A stretch of 32,012 nt of DNA, taken from Streptacidiphilus anmyonensis (GTDB taxonomy: Bacteria; Actinomycetota; Actinomycetes; Streptomycetales; Streptomycetaceae). Location: positions 1-32,012 of the forward strand of contig NZ_BBPQ01000086.1 of the NCBI RefSeq assembly GCF_000787855.1. Direction: 5' to 3'. The notes under the pieces were generated by a model that saw only the letters and a list, made by a program, of their open reading frames with translations, did not search any database and was not told the origin of the DNA. Position numbers and translations under genes: made by a program. Of this stretch, positions 15,489 through 22,213 are shown piece by piece (position 1 is the stretch's first letter; every line of letters begins with the position of its first letter).

Positions 15489-15602
15489 ATGCCCAGTGAG
15501 ACAAGTGGCGGCGCCAGCAACGGCGACGCCGGCACGAACACCGAGGCCTCCGACGCGGACACGACCGCCGCCGAGGAGCAGGCCGCACCGGAGGGCGAGT
15601 GA
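15489..15602 (+). CDS. Small acidic peptide downstream of the lectin gene
   Basis: A 37-residue ORF starting at ATG 15489, 11 bases after the lectin stop, with AGGGGA 4 bases upstream. It is rich in Glu, Asp, Ala, Thr and Ser, has no Cys, Lys, Arg or aromatic residue, and ends EEQAAPEGE. It lies between the lectin gene and its terminator, so it should share the transcript. I recognise no family; it could be an acidic leader-like peptide, a small chaperone-like partner, or untranslated. Confidence 0.4.
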   Translation: MPSETSGGASNGDAGTNTEASDADTTAAEEQAAPEGE

Positions 15603-15617
15603 CCTGAAACAGCACGA

Positions 15618-15647
15618 AGCCCCGGCGCCCGCGCGGGCGCCGGGGCT
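15618..15647. terminator. 30-bp perfect palindrome, bidirectional terminator
   Basis: The arms AGCCCCGGCGCCCGC and their exact complement meet without a spacer. It is followed by GTCGCTCTTT on the plus strand. It sits between the lectin unit and the convergent cold-shock operon, so it can end both. Confidence 0.75.
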
Positions 15648-15655
15648 GTCGCTCT

Positions 15656-15943
15656 TTAGGCTCGACGACGTCGCCAACGCCACCGGGAGGCATGCTGTTC
15701 GGAGGTTTGGCGCAGCGCCGTCTGGTCTCGGAGGAGCCGCTGGTGCAGGTCGGCGCACGCCTCGGCCTCAGTGCCGTACACGGCCTCGCTGGTGCGCAGG
15801 CCACGTTCCGAGTAGTACGCCGCCCAGCCTCCGGCCCGCTGCTCGAGCGTGTAGGCCTCGTTCGGTAGGCCGCCGTCAAGCTCGTAGGCGTCGGGGTGGA
15901 TCCCAGCGGCATCGAGAGCACGCTGCAGCCCGCGGCGATCCAT
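15656..15943 (-). CDS. Conserved small protein co-transcribed with csp
   Basis: A 95-residue protein of unknown function: DRRGLQRALDAAGIHPDAYELDGGLPNEAY, then GGWAAYYSERGLRTSEAVYGTEAEACADLHQRLL, and a basic tail. It looks like a small mixed alpha/beta fold that I recall from many Streptomyces genomes, but no role is known to me. The ATG at 15943 lies 2 bp after the stop codon of the cold-shock gene, so the two form one operon with coupled translation. Confidence 0.7.
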   Translation of the reverse strand: MDRRGLQRALDAAGIHPDAYELDGGLPNEAYTLEQRAGGWAAYYSERGLRTSEAVYGTEAEACADLHQRLLRDQTALRQTSEQHASRWRWRRRRA

Positions 15944-15945
15944 GG

Positions 15946-16149
15946 TCAGCCGCGGACGATGTTCGCGGCCTGCGGACCCTTCTGGCCCTGCTCGACGTCG
16001 AAGCTGACCGACTCGCCCTCGACGAGCTCGCGGTAGCCGTTGCCGCTGATCGCGGAGTAGTGGGCGAAGACGTCCGGGCCGCCGCCGTCCTGCTCGATGA
16101 AGCCGAAGCCCTTCTCGGCGTTGAACCACTTCACAGTGCCCTGAGCCAT
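15946..16149 (-). CDS. CspA-family cold shock protein
   Basis: A 67-residue OB-fold RNA and single-stranded DNA binding protein that melts RNA structure. RNP1 (KGFGFIEQ) and RNP2 (VFAHYSAI) are intact, and the start [18 protein letters not shown] is typical of actinobacterial members. The ATG has GGGAGA about 6 bases upstream. The 5' leader contains a striking inverted repeat (16172-16198), which fits the known habit of csp mRNAs of being controlled through leader structure. First gene of a two-gene operon. Confidence 0.95.
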   Translation of the reverse strand: MAQGTVKWFNAEKGFGFIEQDGGGPDVFAHYSAISGNGYRELVEGESVSFDVEQGQKGPQAANIVRG

Positions 16150-16171
16150 ACTGATCTCCCGTTCGGGACGA

Positions 16172-16198
16172 AGGGGTACCCGGATCGCGGGTACCCCT
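16172..16198 (-). promoter_or_regulatory. Inverted repeat in the csp leader
   Basis: Perfect 10-bp arms AGGGGTACCC/GGGTACCCCT around a 7-nt spacer, about 25 bp upstream of the csp ATG. Each arm also contains GGGTAC, the -10 motif of SigB-type promoters, though no well-spaced -35 is visible. It may be an operator or an mRNA hairpin. Confidence 0.5.
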
Positions 16199-16264
16199 GG
16201 ATGGGTCGCGTCCTCGAACAGCAGGTGAAGCGGTACGGCGGACAGCGAACTACAGGTGATCACG

Positions 16265-16801
16265 CTACGGCAGTGTGGCTGCGAACGCCTTATACGCGGC
16301 GACCTGGTCCGGGGTGAGGAACCGGGAGACGCGGATCAGGACGTGCCCGTGCTGGAAGTCGTACTCGCCCGCCAAGGAGGCCATGGCCTGCGTGACCTTC
16401 TCCACGTAGGCGGCGCGGGTCTGGGCGTCCTGGACGGTCGCGAACGTCTCGATGGCGCCGCCGAACTCGACGTCGCCGGCCTTGGCGTATTGCGTCTTGT
16501 CCTTGGGCACGCGGGTGTCGCTGAACCGAATGTCGGCGGTGTACTGGCCGGGCCGGCCGAGGAGGCTGTTGGGGTCGGTCGCGGCGGTGTACACGATGGT
16601 CTGCTTCACCGTGGGGACTGCCGCCGACAGCTTGGTCATGATCTGCGGGGCGGTGAGGCTGTCGCTAGCAGCGACGGTGTTGGTGCTGGCGCCGCTCTTG
16701 GGGTTGCTGCTCGCGGCGTCACTGCTGGGAGTGCTGCTGGCGCAGCCGGCCAAGCCGAGGGTGAGGACGGTGGCCACGGTGAGGGTGAGGGCTTTGCGCA
16801 T
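16265..16801 (-). CDS. Secreted lipoprotein of unknown function
   Basis: A 178-residue lipoprotein. The signal ends in a clean lipobox LAGC after [16 protein letters not shown], so the protein is lipid-anchored on the outer face of the membrane. A Ser/Ala/Asn-rich linker follows, then a globular domain ([20 protein letters not shown] ... [21 protein letters not shown] ... [22 protein letters not shown]). I recognise no enzymatic motif. The ATG at 16801 has GGAAGGG 7 bases upstream. An ATG at 16819 would put extra residues before the usual basic start. Confidence 0.82.
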   Translation of the reverse strand: MRKALTLTVATVLTLGLAGCASSTPSSDAASSNPKSGASTNTVAASDSLTAPQIMTKLSAAVPTVKQTIVYTAATDPNSLLGRPGQYTADIRFSDTRVPKDKTQYAKAGDVEFGGAIETFATVQDAQTRAAYVEKVTQAMASLAGEYDFQHGHVLIRVSRFLTPDQVAAYKAFAATLP

Positions 16802-16886
16802 GCGCAGACCCTTCCACATGTGCGCACCTCGTGTGCCTGGCGTGGCCAGGATGTGATCAGGCGTTCGATGCGCAGGGACGCCCAGT

Positions 16887-17186
16887 TCAGCGGCTCCTTC
16901 GCGCAGACGTCGCCTCGTCGTCGCTCGGGCGATGCAGGAACCACGCCATCCAAGCGGACACGGCAGTCGCGATCAGCAGAGCAGCGGTGTGGACGTCGAG
17001 AACCGCGCACCCGTAGCCGATCGCGGAGCCGAAGCAGAATCCGTAGACGTGCGGCCGGGTTTTCTCGTGGCGGTCCGCCCAGAACTCAGCCACCACCGTG
17101 ACGGCGCTCAGGGCGAGCGCTGCGGTCCACGAGTCGTGGATGCCGTAAGCGAAGAAGCCCGCCAGAACGAACCCGAGACAGCCCAC
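16887..17186 (-). CDS. Small membrane protein
   Basis: A 99-residue protein with about three hydrophobic segments (CLGFVLAGFFAYGI, ALALSAVTVVAEFWA, ALLIATAVSAWMAWFL), a central YGFCFGSAIGYG and a charged tail. The family is not recognised. The GTG at 17186 follows AAGGGG by 5 bases. It lies 85 bp upstream of the lipoprotein gene on the same strand and might share its transcript. Confidence 0.6.
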   Translation of the reverse strand: MGCLGFVLAGFFAYGIHDSWTAALALSAVTVVAEFWADRHEKTRPHVYGFCFGSAIGYGCAVLDVHTAALLIATAVSAWMAWFLHRPSDDEATSARRSR

Positions 17187-17242
17187 GCTTGCCCCTTCGG
17201 TGAGGCGAGCATCCTGTCACGACGCGTCTTCGGTGGAGATCC

Positions 17243-17554
17243 CTAGTTGTCCTTCCACGTCCCTGAGACGCCCGGGACCTGCGCCTGCCCGCCGAGTCGT
17301 CCCTCGGTGCCCACCTCGCGGGCGACCCGGGTGACCTCCGAGGTGAACAACGACAGCTGGTCGACCATGCCGTTGAACACCACGGCGATCTTTTCCAGCA
17401 GCCCCTCGTCGTCCTCCGGCAGCGGCAGCCGGGTGCTGAAATCACCGTCCCGCACCGCCGTCAGACCGGCCAACAGCTGCCCCAGCCCCGGAGCACCCGC
17501 CTCGGAGGCCTCCTGGCTGCGCCGCCCCGCGTCCCTGCCCGCCACCACGGTCAC
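17243..17554 (-). CDS. Truncated HAMP-domain protein (histidine kinase remnant)
   Basis: A 103-residue protein with one HAMP-type unit: [44 protein letters not shown], then [34 protein letters not shown]. This is how the large multi-HAMP histidine kinases of actinomycetes begin, where GTWKD continues into many more repeats. Here the frame stops right after WKD, so kinase, H-box and ATPase domains are missing. The GTG at 17554 follows GGAGAGG by 4 bases. It may be a pseudogene, or a small HAMP protein that interferes with a full kinase. Confidence 0.6.
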   Translation of the reverse strand: MTVVAGRDAGRRSQEASEAGAPGLGQLLAGLTAVRDGDFSTRLPLPEDDEGLLEKIAVVFNGMVDQLSLFTSEVTRVAREVGTEGRLGGQAQVPGVSGTWKDN

Positions 17555-17703
17555 CGAACCTCTCCGCACGAAACACGAAACCTGCGCACAATCCGAACGG
17601 CCCAAGAGCAGAGGCATTTCGACCCGGTCATGGCCGCCGGGGCGCACGGGATTCCGCCCCAGTTCGCCGACACAACAGGCGCTCTCCCGGCTGGAAAATC
17701 GGT

Positions 17704-17728
17704 GATTGAAATCACTTGAAGCGGGTAC
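17704..17728 (+). promoter_or_regulatory. Candidate SigB-type promoter with overlapping palindrome
   Basis: GATT, 15 bases, then GGGTAC (17723-17728) fits the GNNT-N15-GGGTAC pattern of SigB-like promoters. The palindrome GTGATT-GA-AATCAC (17702-17715) overlaps the -35 side. It faces csbD, about 450 bp downstream, with no clear plus-strand gene between. Confidence 0.4.
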
Positions 17729-17804
17729 ACGCCGCTATTTGCGCAGGCTGTTCGAGGATGCTGCGCGATCCGGCGCGCAGCGCCGCCGTGCCGGTCGACT
17801 GGCT

Positions 17805-17951
17805 TCAGCGCACGGGGCGGCGACCGGCCGCGCGCAGACGCAGGGCGCCGACAGCGATGGCCACCGGAAACAGCGCGACGCCGATGACCAGGAGGTACAA
17901 CAGCCCCTTGGCGACCGCCCCGACGATGCCGAGGACAATTGCGACGATCAC
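17805..17951 (-). CDS. Possible small two-helix membrane protein
   Basis: A 48-residue hydrophobic frame with two helices (IVAIVLGIVGAVAKG and LLYLLVIGVALFPVAIAVGAL) and the basic tail RLRAAGRRPVR. The hydrophobic-then-basic layout is like small stress-associated membrane proteins of actinomycetes. GTG 17951 is the only reasonable start and no ribosome site is clear, so it may be a remnant. It lies antisense to the presumed csbD leader. Confidence 0.4.
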   Translation of the reverse strand: MIVAIVLGIVGAVAKGLLYLLVIGVALFPVAIAVGALRLRAAGRRPVR

Positions 17952-18174
17952 GAGCAGCCGAACAGGAATCCGAGAGCGGTAGACCGCCGACGTATCGAAC
18001 CATTTCCAGCAATTCGAGCCCCATATGCCCCCGGAACGCAGGCGGCATGCGTGCCGTGTCGATGGTCGCCGGCGCCGTCGCCGGGCCGGCCTGAAAGAGT
18101 CCGGCGGTGTCGTGCATGCCGCGCCACCGGCGGGGCAGGCGCTGCCTACCGGACCCACAGAGACGGAGGTCGAG

Positions 18175-18360
18175 ATGAGCATGGGTGACAAGGCCGCGAA
18201 CACCGGCGACAAGCTCAAGGGCAAGGCCAAGGAGGCCGCAGGTTCCGCGGTGGGCAACGAGCGCCTGAAGACCGAGGGCAGGGCCGACCAGGCCGCGGCC
18301 GACGTCAAGCAGGCCGGCGAGAAGGTCAAGGACGCGGCCAAGGACGCTTTCAAGCGCTGA
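18175..18360 (+). CDS. CsbD-family stress protein
   Basis: A 61-residue, highly charged, Lys/Ala/Glu-rich protein of the CsbD family, a SigB-controlled general stress protein in Bacillus whose biochemical role is unknown. The sequence is typical: GDKLKGKAKEAAGSAVGNERLKTEGRADQAAADVKQAGEKVKDAAKDAFKR. The ATG at 18175 has GGAGG 6 bases upstream; a second ATG at 18181 is possible. It is a single gene ended by a 40-bp palindrome. The candidate SigB-type promoter at 17704 faces it. Confidence 0.9.
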   Translation: MSMGDKAANTGDKLKGKAKEAAGSAVGNERLKTEGRADQAAADVKQAGEKVKDAAKDAFKR

Positions 18361-18374
18361 TTCCCGGAGCGACG

Positions 18375-18414
18375 GTGGAGGGGTGGGGCGGCCGCGGCCG
18401 CCCCACCCCTCCAC
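18375..18414. terminator. 40-bp perfect palindrome after csbD
   Basis: The 20-base arm GTGGAGGGGTGGGGCGGCCG is followed directly by its exact reverse complement. It starts 15 bp after the csbD stop and lies between csbD and the convergent anti-sigma-type gene, so it can end both transcripts. Confidence 0.8.
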
Positions 18415-18523
18415 GGTCTGACCGTGGCGTAGGCCGCCGGTTCGAAGCGGCCCGGTGGGAATGCGGCCGTGGAGGTCGGGGACGTCGCGGCCCGGCGTCG
18501 GGCTGCAGGACCCGTTCGGTGCC

Positions 18524-18940
18524 TCAGCCGCCGAAGAGAGCCCACACCGTCTTGCCGTGGGCGCCCGGGGCGGAGCCCCAGGCAGTGGCCAGGGCCTCGA
18601 CGATGTGCAGTCCGTGGCCGCCCGGCCGCGACGGCTCCACCGGGGAGGCGACGGCGGGTTTCGTGTCAGTGTCGGCGACGGAGACCGACAACGAGTCGGC
18701 GTCGATCACGAGAGCGATCTCGGTGGCGCCGCCGGCGTGGGCGGTCGCGTTGGCGACGAGCTCGGACACCACGAGCACCACGTCCTCGACGGCCTCGCCC
18801 GACGGCTCCCACTGCCAGTCCGCGAGCGCCCGACGGGCGAACTGGCGGGCCTGTCGGACCGGGCTGTCCGTCTCCCGCAGTGACAGGCGGCGTACTTGGC
18901 GCGCGGGCGGCACGAAGGCGCCGGTCTGCGGGACACCCAT
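18524..18940 (-). CDS. RsbW-type anti-sigma / HATPase protein
   Basis: A 138-residue GHKL ATPase of the anti-sigma-factor serine kinase type. N-box SELVANATAHAGG and the lid GGHGLHIVEALATAWG are present; the central box is short (VSVADTDTKP), as in the many RsbW-like proteins of Streptomyces. Such proteins bind a sigma factor and phosphorylate a STAS antagonist. The ATG at 18940 has GGGAGG 8 bases upstream. It lies 257 bp downstream of the sigma factor gene on the same strand, so it may be its regulator, but a separate promoter is likely and pairing is not proven. Confidence 0.82.
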   Translation of the reverse strand: MGVPQTGAFVPPARQVRRLSLRETDSPVRQARQFARRALADWQWEPSGEAVEDVVLVVSELVANATAHAGGATEIALVIDADSLSVSVADTDTKPAVASPVEPSRPGGHGLHIVEALATAWGSAPGAHGKTVWALFGG

Positions 18941-19154
18941 GTCGGTCACCTCCCGCCCTCGGTGCGGCGACGCCTCGCCCAGGCCTGGTCGCCCACCGCA
19001 CCGCCGGCCGTCGCCGTCGAAGGTCTCGGGCAACCGGCCATGTTCACGGCTGTCGTCTTGCCGGAACACCGGGCTGTCATTCATGCGCAACGTGAGCACG
19101 GCCGCACGCCTCCAAGGGGTGGCCAGGTATCGAAAGGTCGGGCGGGCGCGGGGC

Positions 19155-19184
19155 GGCCCCGGGACAGGAAGCCGACCCGGGGCC
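19155..19184 (-). terminator. Hairpin downstream of the sigma factor gene
   Basis: A 9-bp stem GGCCCCGGG/CCCGGGGCC with a 12-nt loop, starting 13 bp beyond the sigma factor stop. Confidence 0.6.
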
Positions 19185-19197
19185 AAGAGCCGACGCC

Positions 19198-20049
19198 TCA
19201 GGCGGCGAGTGTCTGACGCAGTGTCGCCAGGATGTCGGCCAGCAGCCGGGAGACCTGCATCTGGGAGACGTCGATGCGCCGCCCGATCTGCGCCTGGGTC
19301 AGTTCCTCGACGAACCGCAGGTGCAGGATCATGCGCTGACGTTCGGACAGGGCGGCCACGGCGTGCTTCAGGGACAGGACGTTCTCGATCGTCTCCAGTG
19401 CGGGCTCCACCACACCGAGACGGTCGTGCAGGGCGTGGTCGTCCTCGTCGTTCCCCGGGGCCTCCAGCGTGCCGGCGGTATAGGCGTTGGCCGCGATCTG
19501 CGCCTGCACGACGTCGGCGGTCGGGACGCCCATCCGGGTGGAGAGCTCGGCGGTGGTGGGCTCACGTCCCAGCTCGGCGTGCAGGGCCTCACTCGCGCGC
19601 GCGAGTTCGATCCGCAGCTCCTGCAGTCGGCGCGGCACGTGCACAGCCCAGCTGGTGTCACGGAAGTGACGCTTGATCTCGCCGCTGACGGTCGGCAACG
19701 CGTAGGTGACGAACTCCAGTCCCCGCTCCGGCTCGAAGCGGTTGATGGCCTTGATCAGGCCCACCACGCCGACCTGGACGATGTCGTCCATGGACTCGCT
19801 GCGGTGCGCGAACCGGGACGCCGCGTGACGCACCAGGCCCATGTTCAGCTCGACCAGCGTGTTGCGCACATAGGAGTACTCCTTCGTGCCCTCCTCCAGT
19901 CCACGCAGCCGCGCGAAGAGAACGTCCGTCATCTCCCGCACCTCGCCGAGGCTCATCGCCGAAGGATCATCCGGGAGCAGCGGCTGTGCCGTGGGCTCCG
20001 CGGGCAGGCGCGTTGCGACTCGGTTCCGCTCAACGGTTTCGACAGTCAC
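19198..20049 (-). CDS. SigB/SigF/SigG-family RNA polymerase sigma factor
   Basis: A 283-residue group 3 sigma factor for stress or development genes. Region 2 reads HRSESMDDIVQVGVVGLIKAINRFEPERG and FVTYALPTVSGEIKRHFRD, region 3 begins WAVHVPRRLQELR, and region 4 is ALSERQRMILHLRFVEELTQAQIGRRIDVSQMQVSRLL. The DTSWAVHVPRR link and the region 4 motif are typical of Streptomyces SigB, F and G paralogues; which one cannot be settled here. The GTG at 20049 lies about 9 bases after GGAGGGG. A SigB-like promoter match at 20095-20119 would give a leader near 40 bases and suggests autoregulation. A terminator follows. Confidence 0.92.
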   Translation of the reverse strand: MTVETVERNRVATRLPAEPTAQPLLPDDPSAMSLGEVREMTDVLFARLRGLEEGTKEYSYVRNTLVELNMGLVRHAASRFAHRSESMDDIVQVGVVGLIKAINRFEPERGLEFVTYALPTVSGEIKRHFRDTSWAVHVPRRLQELRIELARASEALHAELGREPTTAELSTRMGVPTADVVQAQIAANAYTAGTLEAPGNDEDDHALHDRLGVVEPALETIENVLSLKHAVAALSERQRMILHLRFVEELTQAQIGRRIDVSQMQVSRLLADILATLRQTLAA

Positions 20050-20094
20050 GGTGCTTCCCCTCCAAGATCCAAACCGCACAGGACGAAGCCGCGT

Positions 20095-20119
20095 CTACCC
20101 GGCCGCCCACGATCCATGC
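20095..20119 (-). promoter_or_regulatory. Candidate SigB-type promoter of the sigma factor gene
   Basis: On the minus strand: GCAT, 15 bases, GGGTAG, ending 45 bases before the sigma factor start codon. It has the same spacing as the 17704 site facing csbD. The last base differs from GGGTAC. Confidence 0.35.
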
Positions 20120-20218
20120 ACACGAATTCCGCTTCGCTCCCGAGATCCCGCCGTAGCTCTGGCAGCCGCACAGGCTCCGCAATCCCGACACGGTTCGCTG
20201 ACTGCCCTCCACCGCGGT

Positions 20219-21703
20219 GTGCCCGTGCGCATCATCGACCGGCAGCAGGAGTTCACCACCGCGTCGCGCGCCAAGGCCGGGGTGCAGCCGCGCACACTCG
20301 AGGTCTTCGACGACTTCGGCGTCATCGACAGGATGCTGAAGGCCGGCACCCAGCGCCTGCCCTTCCGGCGGCTCCTGCTCGACCAGGTGATCAGCGAAGT
20401 GGTCCCGTACGAGGACAAGGAACCGCGTCCCGACGCCCCGTACCGCCGGATGCTCTACGTCCGCCAGAACGACGTCGAGCAGATCCTCCGGGACCCGCTG
20501 GGCGAGTCCGGCTGTGAAGTCGAGCGCGGCACGACGCTCACCGGCTTCACCCAGACCGACGCCTCGGTGGTCGCGAAGCTCGAGGGCCCGGCCGGGACCG
20601 AGGAGGTCGAGGTCGAGTACATGGTCGGCTGCGACGGCGGCGCCAGCTTCGTCCGCAAGCGGCTCGGCATCAAGTTCCAGGGTGCCACGGACGAGAGCCA
20701 GAAGATGTACGTCGGCGACGTCGAGGTCGAAGGCCTGCCCGACGACGCCTGGTACCAGTGGTACGACCTGCAGCGCGGCCTCCTGCTGCTGTGCCCGCTC
20801 TCGGGCTCCCGCGAGTGGCAGATCCAGGCCTCGGCCTCGCCCGGCCCCGACGGCGTGTTCCCGCCCCCGTCGCTGGAGGCGCTGCAGGCCGCGGTCGACC
20901 GCGTCAGCGGCATGGACATCAAGCTGAGCAACCCGACCTGGCTGTCCGTCACCAAGAAGAACGTGCGGATGGCCGACTCGCTGCGCTCCGGCCGCGTCCT
21001 GATCGCCGGCGACGCGGCGCACGTCCACCCCTTCGCAGGCGCGCTCGGCGCCAACACCGGCGTGCAGGACGCGTACAACCTCGGCTGGAAGCTCGCCCGG
21101 GTGATCAGGGACGGGGCCGATCAGAGCCTGCTCTACACCTTCCAGGAGGAGCGCCTGCCGATCGCCGAGTGGACCCTGCGCACCTCCCTCTCCTCGGCCG
21201 ACAAGATCGCGCAGGCCGTGATCGGCGGCACAGGCGGCGCCGAGAAGGGGCTGACCGAGGAGACCAACCAGCTCGGACTGAACTACCGCGACAGTTCCCT
21301 GAGCTGGAACCGCGCCGCCGGCGCCGGCGAGGCTTCGGGGGTGCGCGCGGGCGACCGCGCCCCGGACTCGCCGCTGCCGGACGGAACGCGGCTGTTCGAC
21401 GTCTTCCGCGGCCCCCACACGACGCTGCTCGGCCTGGGCGCCGACTGCCGCGAGGCGGTGGCGCACGTGCAGTCCGCCGCCGTCACCGGACTGCGCACCC
21501 TGGAGATCGCCGAACGACCCGAGACTTACGGATACACCGAGGACACCCTGGTCCTGGTCCGGCCGGACGGCTACGTCGGGCTGGTGGCGGCGGGCGACGA
21601 CGGCGCCGCGGTCCTCGCATACCTCGACTTCCTTCAGACTCCCCAGGCCCCCCAGACCGGTCGTGCCGCCGTGGCCGCCGGTGAAGAAGTTTCCACTCCT
21701 TGA
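20219..21703 (+). CDS. FAD-dependent aromatic monooxygenase, N-terminus damaged
   Basis: A flavoprotein hydroxylase of the PheA/MhpA type. It has the FAD-binding VRIIDRQQEFTTASRAKAGVQPRTLEVFDDFGV, the DG motif YMVGCDGGASFVRKRLG, the GD motif VLIAGDAAHVHPFAGALGANTGVQDAYNLGWKLA, and a C-terminal thioredoxin-like domain (LFDVFRGPHTTLLGLG). The first beta-alpha-beta with GxGxxG is missing in this frame. Upstream the frame stays open but reads like noise, while another frame, from ATG 20116, gives a broken echo (SGSRTGSA). Small indels there are likely, so it may be a pseudogene. I mark the first codon of recognisable protein; an in-frame GTG at 20051 exists. The GGQG of the family is GALG here. 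It is followed 24 bp later by its small partner gene. Confidence 0.65.
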   Translation: MPVRIIDRQQEFTTASRAKAGVQPRTLEVFDDFGVIDRMLKAGTQRLPFRRLLLDQVISEVVPYEDKEPRPDAPYRRMLYVRQNDVEQILRDPLGESGCEVERGTTLTGFTQTDASVVAKLEGPAGTEEVEVEYMVGCDGGASFVRKRLGIKFQGATDESQKMYVGDVEVEGLPDDAWYQWYDLQRGLLLLCPLSGSREWQIQASASPGPDGVFPPPSLEALQAAVDRVSGMDIKLSNPTWLSVTKKNVRMADSLRSGRVLIAGDAAHVHPFAGALGANTGVQDAYNLGWKLARVIRDGADQSLLYTFQEERLPIAEWTLRTSLSSADKIAQAVIGGTGGAEKGLTEETNQLGLNYRDSSLSWNRAAGAGEASGVRAGDRAPDSPLPDGTRLFDVFRGPHTTLLGLGADCREAVAHVQSAAVTGLRTLEIAERPETYGYTEDTLVLVRPDGYVGLVAAGDDGAAVLAYLDFLQTPQAPQTGRAAVAAGEEVSTP

Positions 21704-21727
21704 CATCAGACCTGAGAGGTACCGGTC

Positions 21728-22078
21728 ATGGGCTTCAAGTTCTCGCTCGTCCTCAACCGCACGATCACCGCGAAGGAGACCGCCGCCCTGCGCGACGCCG
21801 GCTGCGGCGAGGCCGCCTTCGGCACCGACACGCTGCCGACCGACGCCTCGGTGAAGGTCACCCGCCTGGACTTCGACGACACGCTGTCCGCGACGCTCGC
21901 CGAGGCGATCGAGGCGGGCCTCGAGGCCGTGAAGAAGGTCCCGGACCTGAGCGTCCCCGGCCTGAACGTGCCGGCCCAGGCGGCCGACCGCGCCGCCGCC
22001 GGACAGGAGCAGGACGCCGACCCCGCCGCCCTCCTCGCGGACGGCGCGGACCTGGTCGAGGCCGCCCTCGTCGACTGA
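21728..22078 (+). CDS. Conserved small protein paired with the monooxygenase
   Basis: A 116-residue acidic protein of unknown function: GFKFSLVLNRTITAKETAALRDAGCGEAAFGTDTLPTDASVKVTRLDFDDT, then a helical part and an Asp/Ala-rich tail. From memory, similar short proteins occur in actinomycetes. It starts at ATG 21728 with GAGAGG 8 bases upstream, 24 bp after the monooxygenase stop, so the two are co-transcribed. A hairpin follows. Confidence 0.75.
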   Translation: MGFKFSLVLNRTITAKETAALRDAGCGEAAFGTDTLPTDASVKVTRLDFDDTLSATLAEAIEAGLEAVKKVPDLSVPGLNVPAQAADRAAAGQEQDADPAALLADGADLVEAALVD

Positions 22079-22119
22079 CCGGCCACACGGGCGCGATCGC
22101 GCCTCGAACGAAAGGCCAT

Positions 22120-22160
22120 GGCTCACCGGACCGCCATGATCGGCGGCGGCCCGGTGAGCC
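22120..22160. terminator. Long imperfect hairpin between convergent units
   Basis: The outer stem GGCTCACCGG/CCGGTGAGCC and an inner stem CCGCC/GGCGG enclose ATGAT. It sits between the monooxygenase unit and the convergent CdtB-ricin gene. Confidence 0.6.
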
Positions 22161-22213
22161 GCGTTCATTTCAGTGCGCGTTCATGTCAGGCCGCGCTCAT
22201 GCGGTGCGCCGGT

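Noticed and set aside
16256..17101. 281-codon plus-strand frame opposite the lipoprotein gene
   Set aside because: The minus strand has a clean lipobox signal and ribosome site; this frame has neither.
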